Positions 32,982 to 42,463 are shown, numbered from the stretch's first letter. The stretch is 64,000 nucleotides of DNA from Streptomyces lacrimifluminis (GCF_014646095.1 NZ_BMMU01000016.1:58017-122016), one strand, 5' to 3'. Notes: a model not told the origin generated them from the letters alone. A program made the numbers and translations.

Positions 32982-35192
32982 TTAGTTGCTGAAGTACAGG
33001 TACTTCCAGGATCCGAACGTCGTCGAGTTCACGTTGTCGCCGGAGGCGCCGTCGACGTAGGCCGACCGTATCCGGGCCCGGATGCCCGACTCACCGGGCG
33101 CCACGAGCTCCACCGCCGACCTGCCGTTCGTGCCGATCCCGAAGTACTGGGAGTCCGCGGAGTACCACGTGCCCTCGAAGAAGACCTGCAGGTCGAAGCG
33201 CTGCTGACGGCCCGGGTAGTAGGGCATCGAGGTCGTCAGCACCGGGTTGGTGTTCTTGTGGAACCAGTAGTACGAGGTCGAGCCGATCTTGCCCGTCCGG
33301 TAGTGCCGGGACACGGCCGTGGAGATCCGCACCCGCGCGTTCGCCGTGACCTTGACCGTCTTCGGCGCGAAGCGGGCGTCACCCTTGAAGACCGCGGTGA
33401 CGTTCGTGTCGCGGGTCATGTCGACGGTCACGGTGAGGTTTCCGGCGGAGTTGACCTTGCCGGTCTTGACCAGCTTCTTCGGCCTGTCGCTGCCGTGCGG
33501 GTCGACCCAGATCTCGACCGTGCGGTTCTTGTACGTCCGGCCCAGGTGCGCGGTGAACTTGACGTCGGTGCCGTAGTTGTACAGCTTCTTGTTGTTGTTC
33601 AGGGTCAGCGTCGTCGCCGTACGGGAGACCGCGACCTTGTCGGAGACGGCGACCGGGGTGTGCGCGGCGTCGCCGACGTACGCCACCTTGTAGGTGACCG
33701 GGCCGCCGACGGGCGGGGTGTTGGTGAAGGAGTACGTGCCGTCCGACTTCACCGTGACCGACGGCAGCGCCCTGCCGTTCGGGGTCTCCAGGTCGGTGCG
33801 GGTGACACTCAGCTTGACGCCGGCCGGCAGCGCGACCGTCGCCGAGAGCTTGCCGGAGACGGTGAGCTTCTTGGCGCGGGTGGCCGTCGACGGAGCGTTC
33901 ACCGTCAGGGTCGGGACGTTCTTCGTCGGGTCGGTGAGTACCTTGAGGGTGTAACCGGTGCCGGTGCCGACCAGGGCGAAGATCCGCGAGGAGTCCGGCG
34001 CCCAGGCCAGGTCGCCGGTGCCCTGCGTGCTGGTCGTGTACGTGCGCAGCGGCCTCGTGGCGTTCGGCCGGTAGACGGTTACCTTGGTACCGCCGAACTG
34101 GGCGACCAGGCCGTTCGGGGCGATGTCGGCACTCTCGCCGCCCGGGTAGGCGCCCAGCTTCTTGAACATGCCGTTCGCGTAGGCGTCCCGGTCCTTGCCG
34201 TTGACCAGCACCTGCGGGGTTCCTGGCACGAGGTCGAGGTCCCAGATGCCCTCGTTGAGCGTGTAGTCGCCGTTGTGCCAGGCGGTCAGCTCGGGCGTCG
34301 CTCCGGAGACGTCCACGACGGCCATCGAGGATGTGGTCAGGCCGGTCTCACCGACGGCCAGGAGACCGGGCGCCGACGGGCTCGCGTCGAGCAGCGCCGG
34401 ACCCCAGATGCCGGGGTGGGACTGCGGGAACAGTTCCATCGTCACCGGGTCGGCCCCGCTCGCCAGGGCCCTGGTGGAGGCGTCGGCGGAGACCTCCGGG
34501 GAGGGAGCGGGCGCGTCGGTGGGCTCGGCGGAGGCATCCGGCGACGGTTCCGAGGTGGGCGGCTCCGTCGTGGGCTCCACGGACGGCTCGGCGCTCGGCT
34601 CCGTGGTCGGCTCCGTGCCCGGGTCGTCGGACGGGTCCGGTGCGGGCGACGTCGGGGGCTGGGACGGCGGCGCCGTCGGCTCGACGACCGTCGAGGTCGG
34701 AGTCGGCGTCGGGGCCGGGGGCTCGGGCTCGGTCCAGTTCGGGTCGACCGAGCCCAGGTTGCCGTCCCACTGGTCGCCGTAGCTGAACCAGAGCTTGCCG
34801 CCGGTGAAGGCGAGGTGGCGCGGGCCGGTGTCGGTGGGGACCGCGTAGCGGGCCTTGATGTTCAGGGTGGCCGGGTCGAGGGCCACGATCTGGTGCCGCG
34901 CGGGCAGGGACGCGTACAGGGTTCGTCCGTCGTCGGAGAGCGCCAGGTCGGCGACCGAACCGAGGCCGCCCACGGTGTCGACGACGGTGCCCGAGTAGTT
35001 CGCCGCCACGACACGGCCGTTGCCGCTGTCGCCGACGAAAACCCGCTTCAGGATCGCGTCCGCCACGATGCCGCCGGGCGACTGCACGGTGGCGACGGCC
35101 GCCGAGGCCGTACCGGTGGTGGCGACGCTCAGAACCACCGAACTGAAGAGGACGGCGAGCGCCGTCGCGGTCGAAGTGCTGCGCATACGCAC
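32982..35192 (-). CDS. Secreted protein with beta-propeller and Ig-like repeats
   Basis: 736 residues if begun at GTG 35192 (VRMRSTST), which has GGGGG about 9 bp upstream; ATG at 35186 is nearly equivalent. A signal peptide (ATALAVLFSSVVLSVATTGT, cleavage near ASAA) precedes YVTN/NHL-type propeller strands (GGIVADAILKRVFVGDSGNG, ALSDDGRTLYASL), a 90-residue Pro/Thr/Ser/Glu linker, more propeller strands, then two or three Ig-like segments (LTVNAPSTATRAKKLTVSGK, TTLTLNNNKKLYNYGTDVKF). The end WKYLYFSN follows a beta-rich domain. Probably an extracellular binding or wall-associated protein; the ligand is unknown. Confidence 0.85.
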   Translation of the reverse strand: MRMRSTSTATALAVLFSSVVLSVATTGTASAAVATVQSPGGIVADAILKRVFVGDSGNGRVVAANYSGTVVDTVGGLGSVADLALSDDGRTLYASLPARHQIVALDPATLNIKARYAVPTDTGPRHLAFTGGKLWFSYGDQWDGNLGSVDPNWTEPEPPAPTPTPTSTVVEPTAPPSQPPTSPAPDPSDDPGTEPTTEPSAEPSVEPTTEPPTSEPSPDASAEPTDAPAPSPEVSADASTRALASGADPVTMELFPQSHPGIWGPALLDASPSAPGLLAVGETGLTTSSMAVVDVSGATPELTAWHNGDYTLNEGIWDLDLVPGTPQVLVNGKDRDAYANGMFKKLGAYPGGESADIAPNGLVAQFGGTKVTVYRPNATRPLRTYTTSTQGTGDLAWAPDSSRIFALVGTGTGYTLKVLTDPTKNVPTLTVNAPSTATRAKKLTVSGKLSATVALPAGVKLSVTRTDLETPNGRALPSVTVKSDGTYSFTNTPPVGGPVTYKVAYVGDAAHTPVAVSDKVAVSRTATTLTLNNNKKLYNYGTDVKFTAHLGRTYKNRTVEIWVDPHGSDRPKKLVKTGKVNSAGNLTVTVDMTRDTNVTAVFKGDARFAPKTVKVTANARVRISTAVSRHYRTGKIGSTSYYWFHKNTNPVLTTSMPYYPGRQQRFDLQVFFEGTWYSADSQYFGIGTNGRSAVELVAPGESGIRARIRSAYVDGASGDNVNSTTFGSWKYLYFSN

Positions 35193-35421
35193 AGTGATGA
35201 ACCCCCACAAGAGAACCCGGGATCACCCGGGAGCTGAGAGCGCCGCGCGGCACCCAGGCGCGACCGCCGGAAGCGGTGGCCAGTGGGGCGCGGCTGCCAG
35301 AAGGAACCCTATGGCATGCCTGTGACAATCACGGAGGGGATTTTCAGCGGGCGGACAACGATTTCGGCACGGGAGAAGGGATCTCCGGCCTGCGGGGGCG
35401 GGGGATCGGAGGGGAGGGCGG

Positions 35422-35895
35422 TCAGCCGTACATCCTGCGCATCGCGAACTCCACCATCTGCTCGACCGCCTTCGCGTCGAACACCATGCGGTGCTCGCCC
35501 TCCATGTCCACGACGAAGCCGTAGCCCGTCGGCAGCAGGTCGATGACCTCGGCGCCGGTGATCACGAAGTACTTGGACTCCTTGCCGGCGTACCGGCGCA
35601 GCTCCTTCAGGGAGGTGAACATCGGGATCACCGGCTGCTGGGTGTTGTGCAGCGCCAGGAACCCGGGGTTGTCACCGCGCGGGCAGTACACCTTCGACGT
35701 GGCGAAGACCTGCTGGAAGTCCTCGGCCGACAGCGAGCCCGTCGTGAAGGCGCGCACCGCGTCCGCGAGGGACGGCGGGGACGGCTCGGGATACAGCGGC
35801 GGCTGCTGGCCGTACCCGCCCGGCATCTGCTGCTGCGGCTGGGCGTACTGCTGCTGCGCCGCACCTCCATCGCCGTGCTGGCCATATCCATACAT
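35422..35895 (-). CDS. SseB-like family protein
   Basis: 157 residues from ATG at 35895. The first 40 residues are Gln/Gly/Tyr/Pro-rich (YGQHGDGGAAQQQYAQPQQQ) and disordered; the rest is a small alpha/beta domain of the SseB N-terminal type (DFQQVFATSKVYCPRG, PVIPMFTSLKELRRYAG, LLPTGYGFVVDMEGEHRMVF). SseB-like domains are common, poorly characterised modules in Streptomyces. The 230 bp upstream of the neighbouring secreted protein gene shows nothing else. Confidence 0.8.
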   Translation of the reverse strand: MYGYGQHGDGGAAQQQYAQPQQQMPGGYGQQPPLYPEPSPPSLADAVRAFTTGSLSAEDFQQVFATSKVYCPRGDNPGFLALHNTQQPVIPMFTSLKELRRYAGKESKYFVITGAEVIDLLPTGYGFVVDMEGEHRMVFDAKAVEQMVEFAMRRMYG

Positions 35896-36104
35896 GGGCG
35901 CAAGAGTACCGAGAGCGCGGCCGAGTGGGGGCGGCCCGGTCCCCCGCTCGCGGCCGGGGTGGCCGGGCCGCCCCACAGGGAGCCCACAGGTACGGCCCCG
36001 GCTTGCCACAGCGGGCGCCCATACCGTCGAATTCGACAAGGTATCGATCAGGCGGTGGCAATGGCCGGGTAACGCCCGGCGGGCGCAGACAGAGGGAGAC
36101 GGCC

Positions 36105-36968
36105 ATGAGCGGACACGGGCACCACGTCCAGGCGGACCACCACGACCACGAGGACCACGAGCACGACAGGGGCCTCTCCTACGACTTCCCCGTCCTCGCC
36201 CGCCGCCGGATGATCCGCCTGCTGGCCGGCGCGAGTCTGGTGCCACTGGTGGGCTGCTCCGCCGACGACGATCCCACGTCCTCCTCCGGCACCCCGTCCG
36301 GTGGCACGGCCTCCACCTCGTCGTCCGCGTCCGCCGAGTGCGCGACCATCCCCAGCGAGACGGCCGGCCCGTACCCGGGCGACGGTTCGAACGGGGTGAA
36401 CGTGCTCAAGGAGAGCGGAGTCGTCCGCGCCGACATCAGGTCCAGCTTCGGGAACTCGGCGGGCGGTACGGCCGAGGGTGTGCCGCTGACCGTCACGCTC
36501 ACCGTCGTCGACGCGGCCTCCGGCTGCGGGACGCCCAAGGCGGGCGCCGCCGTCTACCTGTGGCACTGCGACCGGGCCGGCGACTACTCCCTCTATACGG
36601 AGGGGGTCACCGACGAGAACTACCTCCGGGGCGTTCAGGAGACGGACGAGAAGGGCCGGGTCACCTTCACGAGCATCTTCCCTGGCTGCTACACGGGCCG
36701 CTGGCCGCACATCCACTTCGAGGTCTACGGCAGCCTGGCGGACGCGACCGCCGCCACGTCCATCACGAACACCTCGCAGCTGGCGTTCCCGAAGGACGTC
36801 TGCGACGCGGTGTACGCGACGGACGGGTACAGCCGGAGCGTGGAGAACCTGGGGGAGCTCTCCCTGGAGAGCGACATGATCTTCAGCGACGGCTACGACC
36901 AGCAGCTGGCGGCCATGGAAGGCAGCGTGGACAAGGGCTACACGGCCCGTCTCACCGTCCCGGTCTAG
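36105..36968 (+). CDS. Intradiol dioxygenase-like lipoprotein (third paralogue)
   Basis: 287 residues from ATG at 36105 behind AGAGGGAGA. It opens with a His-rich run (HGHHVQADHHDHEDHEHD), a twin-arginine segment (ARRRMIRLLAGASLVPLVGC) whose LVGC lipobox predicts a Tat-exported lipoprotein, then a Ser/Thr linker and the dioxygenase fold: CATIPSETAGPYPGDGS, AAVYLWHCDRAGDYSLYTEG, YLRGVQETDEKGRVTFTSIF, PGCYTGRWPHIHFEVYG. Ligand Tyr and HxH positions are kept. It is more distant from the two copies near 24 kb than they are from each other. The His-rich N-terminus stays in the cytoplasm-side signal and is unusual. Confidence 0.87.
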   Translation: MSGHGHHVQADHHDHEDHEHDRGLSYDFPVLARRRMIRLLAGASLVPLVGCSADDDPTSSSGTPSGGTASTSSSASAECATIPSETAGPYPGDGSNGVNVLKESGVVRADIRSSFGNSAGGTAEGVPLTVTLTVVDAASGCGTPKAGAAVYLWHCDRAGDYSLYTEGVTDENYLRGVQETDEKGRVTFTSIFPGCYTGRWPHIHFEVYGSLADATAATSITNTSQLAFPKDVCDAVYATDGYSRSVENLGELSLESDMIFSDGYDQQLAAMEGSVDKGYTARLTVPV

Positions 36969-37053
36969 ATCGCTCCGTTTCATCGATCCGTTTCACGGCG
37001 CCCCTGGCGCGCACGTGACGCGTCACATATGGCCGGTTGGGGTTGCGCCTTAT

Positions 37054-37065
37054 TACCGACGGGTA
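37054..37065. promoter_or_regulatory. Short palindrome upstream of acyl-CoA dehydrogenase
   Basis: TACCGACGGGTA is a TACC/GGTA inverted repeat about 90 bp before the start codon, followed by TAGCAT, a plausible -10. TetR-type regulators of fatty-acid genes use similar sites; inference. Confidence 0.35.
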
Positions 37066-37154
37066 GCATCATCGTAGGAAGCTAGTTACTAGTTGGTACG
37101 CGAATTAGGCGCGAGGAGTCAGTGCCTCGCCGATCTCTCTACGGAGCCGTCGCC

Positions 37155-38981
37155 ATGGGGCACTACAAGTCGAATCTCCGCGACATCGAGTTCAACCTCT
37201 TCGAGGTCCTCGGGCGCGACAAGCTGTACGGCACGGGTCCGTTCGCGGAGATGGACACCGACACCGCCAAGAGCATCCTGGAAGAGCTGACGCGCCTCTC
37301 GGAGAACGAGCTGGCGGAGTCCTTCATGGACGGCGACCGCACCCCGCCGGTCTTCGACCCCGCGACGAACACCGCTCCCGTACCGGCGTCCTTCAAGAAG
37401 AGCTACAAGGCCTTCATGGACTCGGAGTACTGGCGTCTCGGCCTGCCCGAGGAGATCGGCGGCACCACCTCCCCCCGCTCCCTGATCTGGGCGTACGCGG
37501 AGCTGCTGCTCGGCTCGAACCCGGCCGTGTGGATGTACGCCTCCGGCCCGGCGTTCGCCGGCATCCTCTACGACGAGGGCAACGACGTACAGAAGAAGAT
37601 CGCCCAGATCGCGGTCGACAAGACCTGGGGCTCCACCATGGTCCTCACCGAGCCGGACGCCGGCTCGGACGTGGGCGCCGGCCGCACCAAGGCGATCCAG
37701 CAGGAGGACGGCTCCTGGCACATCGAGGGCGTGAAGCGGTTCATCACCTCCGGTGAGCACGACATGGAGGAGAACATCCTCCACTACGTCCTCGCGCGGC
37801 CGGAGGGCAACGGCCCCGGCACCAAGGGCCTGTCCCTCTTCCTCGTACCGAAGTTCCTCTTCGACTTCGAGACGGGCGAACTGGGCGAGCGCAACGGCGT
37901 GTACGCGACGAACGTCGAGCACAAGATGGGCCTCAAGGCCTCCAACACCTGCGAGATGACCTTCGGCGACCGGCACCCGGCCAAGGGCTGGCTGATCGGT
38001 GACAAGCACGACGGCATCCGCCAGATGTTCCGGATCATCGAGTTCGCCCGCATGATGGTCGGCACGAAGGCCATCTCGACGCTGTCGACCGGCTACCTCA
38101 ACGCCCTGGAGTACGCCAAGGAGCGCGTCCAGGGCACGGATCTCGCCAACTTCATGGACAAGACGGCGCCCAAGGTCACCATCACGCACCACCCGGACGT
38201 CCGCCGCTCGCTGATCACGCAGAAGGCGTACGCCGAGGGCATGCGCGCGCTGGTGCTGCACACCGCGGCCGTGCAGGACGACATCCAGGTCAAGGAGGCG
38301 GCCGGCGAGGACACCGCCGCCCTGGAGGCCATGAACGACCTGCTGCTCCCGATCGTGAAGGGCTACGGCTCCGAGAAGGGCTACGAGCTGCTCGCCCAGT
38401 CGCTCCAGACCTTCGGCGGCTCCGGTTTCCTCCAGGAGTACCCGATCGAGCAGTACATCCGCGACGCCAAGATCGACACCCTGTACGAGGGCACGACCGC
38501 GATCCAGGGCCAGGACTTCTTCTTCCGGAAGATCGTCCGCAACCAGGGCGCGGCCCTCAACTCCCTCGCCGAGGACATCAAGAAGTTCCTCGCGCCGGGC
38601 ACGGGCGGCGAGGACCTGGCGGTGGCGCGCGAGCAGCTCGCCAAGGCGGCCGTCGAGCTGGAGGCGATCGTCGGCCTGATGCTGACGGACCTCGCGGCGA
38701 CCGAGCAGGACGTCAAGAACATCTACAAGGTGGGCCTCAACACCACCCGCCTGCTGATGGCTTCGGGCGACGTCGTCGTCGGCTACCTCCTCCTCAGGGG
38801 TGCCGCGGTGGCCGCCGAGAAGCTGCGGACGGCGTCGGCGAAGGACGTCCCGTTCTACACGGGCAAGATCGCGGCGGCGAAGTTCTTCGCGGCCAACGTC
38901 CTCCCGGGCGTCACCGGCGCCCGCAAGCTCGCGGCGGGCGTGGACCTCGATCTGATGGAGCTGGACGAAGCGGCTTTCTGA
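37155..38981 (+). CDS. Acyl-CoA dehydrogenase (large, 600-residue type)
   Basis: 608 residues from ATG at 37155 (MGHYKSNLRDIEFNLFEVLG), with GGAG 10 bp upstream. This is the long form with the N-terminal extension that precedes the standard fold: middle domain TWGSTMVLTEPDAGSDVGAG, KRFITSGEHDM, C-terminal FAD/catalytic region GYGSEKGYELLAQSLQTFGG, QEYPIEQYIRDAKIDTLYEG with the catalytic Glu in LYEGT. It catalyses the FAD-linked first step of beta-oxidation, probably on medium or long acyl chains. A 15-bp stem terminator follows. Confidence 0.93.
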   Translation: MGHYKSNLRDIEFNLFEVLGRDKLYGTGPFAEMDTDTAKSILEELTRLSENELAESFMDGDRTPPVFDPATNTAPVPASFKKSYKAFMDSEYWRLGLPEEIGGTTSPRSLIWAYAELLLGSNPAVWMYASGPAFAGILYDEGNDVQKKIAQIAVDKTWGSTMVLTEPDAGSDVGAGRTKAIQQEDGSWHIEGVKRFITSGEHDMEENILHYVLARPEGNGPGTKGLSLFLVPKFLFDFETGELGERNGVYATNVEHKMGLKASNTCEMTFGDRHPAKGWLIGDKHDGIRQMFRIIEFARMMVGTKAISTLSTGYLNALEYAKERVQGTDLANFMDKTAPKVTITHHPDVRRSLITQKAYAEGMRALVLHTAAVQDDIQVKEAAGEDTAALEAMNDLLLPIVKGYGSEKGYELLAQSLQTFGGSGFLQEYPIEQYIRDAKIDTLYEGTTAIQGQDFFFRKIVRNQGAALNSLAEDIKKFLAPGTGGEDLAVAREQLAKAAVELEAIVGLMLTDLAATEQDVKNIYKVGLNTTRLLMASGDVVVGYLLLRGAAVAAEKLRTASAKDVPFYTGKIAAAKFFAANVLPGVTGARKLAAGVDLDLMELDEAAF

Positions 38982-39007
38982 GCCGGACGGACACGTACGG
39001 CAGGCCA

Positions 39008-39056
39008 AGCACGGCGGCCCGCATCCGGATCCACTTCCGGGGCGGGCCGCCGTGCT
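39008..39056 (+). terminator. Terminator after acyl-CoA dehydrogenase
   Basis: 15-bp perfect stem AGCACGGCGGCCCGC / GCGGGCCGCCGTGCT with a 19-nt loop, 27 bp after the stop. Confidence 0.8.
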
Positions 39057-39199
39057 GCTGAACCAGGACACAACCCCACGGCCCCTCCGGTGTCCGATAA
39101 CTGAATCACTGGCCAGTTGTCCGGCCTTCACACCCCCGTTACGAGAGCCCGCTCACCATCCCAGGGAGCGGGCCCTGTTACGTCGTTAAGGTGAACCCC

Positions 39200-40537
39200 A
39201 TGAGCGCACCCCACCGCTTCGACCGCGGCCACACCGACGACTTGATGTCCTTCCTGGCGGCAAGTCCGTCGCCGTACCACGCCGTGGCGAACACCGCCGA
39301 GCGGCTGGAGAAGGCCGGCTTCCGTCAGGTCGCCGAGACGGACGCCTGGGACGCGGAGAGCTCGGCGGGCTCCGCGACCGGGAGCGGTGGCAAGTACGTG
39401 CTGCGCGGCGGCGCGATCGTGGCCTGGTACGTCCCCGAGGGCGCCGCGCCGCACACCCCCTTCCGGATCGTCGGCGCCCACACCGACTCCCCCAACCTGC
39501 GGGTCAAGCCGGTGCCCGACCTCGGAGGACACGGCTGGCGCCAGGTCGCCGTGGAGATCTACGGCGGACCGCTGCTCAACTCCTGGCTCGACCGCGACCT
39601 CGGTCTGGCGGGCCGCCTCACCCTCCGGGACGGCACCTCGCGTCTGGTGAACATCGACCGGCCCCTGATGCGGGTCCCCCAGCTCGCCATCCACCTCGAC
39701 CGCGCCGTGAACACCGACGGGCTGAAGCTCGACAAGCAGCGCCACCTGCAGCCCATCTGGGGCATGTCGGACGATGTCCGCGAGGGCGACCTGATCGCCT
39801 TCCTCGAACAGGAGTCCGGGCTCACGCCGGGCGAGGTCACCGGCTGGGACCTGATGGTCCACTCCATCGAACCGCCCGCGTACCTGGGCCGCGACCGGGA
39901 ACTGGTCGCCGGCCCGCGCATGGACAACCTCCTGTCCGTGCACGCCGCCACCGCGGCTCTCGCGTCCGTGGCGACGAGCGGCTCCACCTCAGGCGACGGG
40001 TCGCCGCCGTACATCCCGGTGCTCGCGGCCTTCGACCACGAGGAGAACGGTTCACAGAGCGACACCGGCGCGGACGGTCCGCTGCTCGGCAGCGTGCTGG
40101 AGCGTTCGGTGTTCGCGCGCGGAGGGTCGTACGAGGACAGGGCGAGGGCCTTCGCCGGCACCGTCTGTCTCTCCTCCGACACGGGCCACGCCGTCCACCC
40201 CAACTACGCGGAGCGGCACGACCCGACGCACCACCCGCGCGTCAACGGCGGGCCGATCCTCAAGGTCAACGTCAACAACCGCTACGCCACGGACGGTTCG
40301 GGCCGCGCGGTCTGGGCGGCTGCCTGTGACCGGGCCGGCGTCCCGTTCCAGAACTTCGTCTCCAACAACTCCATGCCCTGCGGCACGACGATCGGCCCGA
40401 TCACCGCCGCGAGGCACGGCATCAAGACCGTCGACATCGGTGTGGCGATCCTGTCGATGCACAGTGCGCGGGAGTTGTGCGGCGCCGACGACCCCCATCT
40501 GCTCGCCAACGCTCTCGTGGCCTTCCTGGAAAGGTAG
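39200..40537 (+). CDS. M18-family aminopeptidase
   Basis: 445 residues from ATG at 39200 with AAGGTG upstream (GTG at 39191 is an alternative). Zinc-peptidase signatures are FRIVGAHTDSPNLRVKP (first His/Asp), VLAAFDHEENGSQS (Asp plus the Glu pair), SDTGHAVHPNY, and the late SNNSMPCGTTIGPITAARHG with MHSARELCG. M18 enzymes form large dodecameric tetrahedra that remove acidic or neutral N-terminal residues in the cytoplasm. Followed by two small conserved genes on the same strand, possibly a loose operon. Confidence 0.93.
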   Translation: MSAPHRFDRGHTDDLMSFLAASPSPYHAVANTAERLEKAGFRQVAETDAWDAESSAGSATGSGGKYVLRGGAIVAWYVPEGAAPHTPFRIVGAHTDSPNLRVKPVPDLGGHGWRQVAVEIYGGPLLNSWLDRDLGLAGRLTLRDGTSRLVNIDRPLMRVPQLAIHLDRAVNTDGLKLDKQRHLQPIWGMSDDVREGDLIAFLEQESGLTPGEVTGWDLMVHSIEPPAYLGRDRELVAGPRMDNLLSVHAATAALASVATSGSTSGDGSPPYIPVLAAFDHEENGSQSDTGADGPLLGSVLERSVFARGGSYEDRARAFAGTVCLSSDTGHAVHPNYAERHDPTHHPRVNGGPILKVNVNNRYATDGSGRAVWAAACDRAGVPFQNFVSNNSMPCGTTIGPITAARHGIKTVDIGVAILSMHSARELCGADDPHLLANALVAFLER

Positions 40538-40649
40538 TTGGGCAGGGCAGTTGGGCAACCACGCATACCTGTCCCAGGTCCGGGCACCCGGAAACTCCGG
40601 AACAACCGGAACCTCCGGTACGACCGGACCCGACAGGGAGGCAACACTC

Positions 40650-40868
40650 ATGAGCCTCGGCGGATGCATCATCCTCATCGCCGTGGGAGCCATCCTCACG
40701 TTCGCCACCGACTGGGAGATGGAGGGCGTCAACCTCGATCTGGTCGGCGTCATCCTGATGATCGTCGGAGTGATCGGCGCCCTGGCGTTCCGCAGTGTGG
40801 CCCGGCGCAGGCGGGTGCTGATACCGCCCTCGACGACCGTGATCGACGACGACCGCCACCACGGCTGA
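40650..40868 (+). CDS. Small two-helix membrane protein (DUF6458-like)
   Basis: 72 residues from ATG at 40650 behind CAGGGAGG. Two membrane helices (GCIILIAVGAILTFATDW and LVGVILMIVGVIGALAF) joined by EMEGVNLD, then a basic RRRRVLIPPS tail and DDRHHG. The WxMEGVNLxxVGxIL pattern belongs to the short DUF6458 family of actinobacteria. Function unknown. Confidence 0.8.
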   Translation: MSLGGCIILIAVGAILTFATDWEMEGVNLDLVGVILMIVGVIGALAFRSVARRRRVLIPPSTTVIDDDRHHG

Positions 40869-40959
40869 CGGCCGGGCACGTTGTCGTGCCGGTCGCACTC
40901 GTCAGCCCATCGGCGTACCGGCGGCGTTTCGGACGCGTCGGCGGGGAAGTGGTGAGTAC

Positions 40960-41454
40960 ATGAGATTCCTCGTGCGCGACCGGCTGCTCGGCTTCGGCGA
41001 CGACTACTGGATCGAGGACCAGCACGGCACCAAGGTGTACCTGGTCGACGGCAAGGCGATGCGGCTGCGGGACACCTTCGAGCTGAAGGACACCCGAGGA
41101 CAGGTGCTGATCGACATCCACAAGAAGATGCTCGCCCTGCGGGACACGATGGTGATCGAACGGGACGGCGACCCGTTGGCCACGATCAGACGCAAACGCC
41201 TGTCACTGCTGCGCAACCACTACCGGGTGTCGTTGGCGGACGGCACGGAACTGGACGTCAGCGGAAAGATCCTGGACCGGGAGTTCGCGGTCGACTACGA
41301 CGGCGAACTCCTCGCCCAGATCTCCCGCCGCTGGCTGCACGTCCGGGAGACGTACGGGGTGGATGTCGTACGGGACGACGCGGATCCGGCGCTGTTGATC
41401 GCGGTGGCGGTCTGCGTGATCCACCTGGCGGAGAAGGAACGAATGGGGGACTGA
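40960..41454 (+). CDS. LURP-one-related (LOR/tubby-like) family protein
   Basis: 164 residues from ATG at 40960. Beta-rich sequence with the LOR pattern: MRFLVRDRLLGFGDDYWIED, VYLVDGKAMRLRDTFELKD, ALRDTMVIERDGDPLATI, and a C-terminal hydrophobic helix (PALLIAVAVCVIHLAEKERM). The fold is that of tubby/scramblase-like barrels with a buried C-terminal helix, found near membranes; the bacterial role is not established. A GC-rich dispersed repeat follows. Confidence 0.85.
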   Translation: MRFLVRDRLLGFGDDYWIEDQHGTKVYLVDGKAMRLRDTFELKDTRGQVLIDIHKKMLALRDTMVIERDGDPLATIRRKRLSLLRNHYRVSLADGTELDVSGKILDREFAVDYDGELLAQISRRWLHVRETYGVDVVRDDADPALLIAVAVCVIHLAEKERMGD

Positions 41455-41519
41455 GTTTCCCCCCGCCCGTCCACCCCTCCACCCGTTTGCCGCATCCATT
41501 CAGCGCGGGCGCAGGACAT

Positions 41520-41655
41520 CCAGCCCGTCCGGCGCTTGAGGACGAGGCCCGTTCAGGGCCGACAGCGGGGGTCTGGGGGCGCAGCCCCCAGTGGGGGGTC
41601 CCCTCTGGGGGAGGGACGGGAACAAGTAGGGGCGGCGGGGGCGAAACCCTCCGGC
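41520..41655. repeat. Streptomyces GC-rich dispersed repeat, intergenic copy
   Basis: Has cgggggtctgggggcg (41566-41581) with an agccccca pairing arm, ggtcccctctggggg, and the tail taggggcggcgggggcga (41627-41644). Lies between the LURP-like gene and the stop of the nitrilase gene. Confidence 0.85.
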
Positions 41656-41662
41656 GCCGGCC

Positions 41663-42463
41663 TCAGTCGCGGCGCGGCGGTACCGCCACCCCCAGCACCC
41701 TGTCCTTCAGCGCCGGGAACTGCTCCCGCGTCTCCCCCACCTTCGCGGGCTCGAACTCGACCCGCAGAACCTCCTCGCCCCCACCCGCCTCCGCCAGCAC
41801 CTCACCCCACGGATCGACCACGATCGAGTGCCCGGCCTGAGGAACCCCCGCATGCGTACCAGCCGTTCCACACGCAAGGACGTACGCCTGGTTCTCGACC
41901 GCCCGCGCCCGGGCCAGCAGCGTCCAGTGGGCCCGCCGCCGCTCCGGCCAGCCCGCGGAGACGACGATCGTCTCGGCGCCCGCGTCGACGAGACCGCGGA
42001 AGAGCTCGGGGAACCGGAGGTCGTAGCAGGTGGCGACGCCGACCGTCGTCCCGGGGAGGGAGACGGTCACCAGTTCCGTGCCCGCACCCATCAGCACGGC
42101 CTCGCCCTTGTCGAAACCGAAGCGGTGGATCTTGCGATAGGCGGCGACCAACTCACCGGCGGGGGAGAAGACGAGGGAGGTGTTGTACAGAGGCCCTTCA
42201 GGGTCTCGTTCCGGAATCGACCCGGCGTGCAGCCACACGCCCGCGTCGCTCGCCGCCTTCGCCATCGCCTCGTACGTCGGACCGTCCAGCGGCTCGGCCT
42301 CGGTGGCGAACCGCTCGTACGCGAAAGCGCCCGTCGTCCACAGCTCGGGCAGTACGACGAGGTCGGCACCGGCCTCGGCCCGAACGAGCGAGGCAACGCG
42401 ACACCTGCGCGATTCGACCGATTCGCCCTCATCTGCACCGATCTGGATGAGCGAGGCGCGCAC
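41663..42463 (-). CDS. Nitrilase-superfamily carbon-nitrogen hydrolase
   Basis: 266 residues from GTG at 42463 (VRASLIQIGADEGES). The Glu-Lys-Cys triad is visible: VVLPELWTTG (Glu about 45), YRKIHRFGF (Lys about 112), VGVATCYDLRFPELFR (Cys about 145). Close in pattern to YafV/NIT-like omega-amidases, which hydrolyse 2-oxoglutaramate or similar small amides. The coding end abuts a dispersed repeat. It is divergent from the mycothiol-enzyme gene across 296 bp of low-complexity GC-rich DNA. Confidence 0.9.
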   Translation of the reverse strand: MRASLIQIGADEGESVESRRCRVASLVRAEAGADLVVLPELWTTGAFAYERFATEAEPLDGPTYEAMAKAASDAGVWLHAGSIPERDPEGPLYNTSLVFSPAGELVAAYRKIHRFGFDKGEAVLMGAGTELVTVSLPGTTVGVATCYDLRFPELFRGLVDAGAETIVVSAGWPERRRAHWTLLARARAVENQAYVLACGTAGTHAGVPQAGHSIVVDPWGEVLAEAGGGEEVLRVEFEPAKVGETREQFPALKDRVLGVAVPPRRD

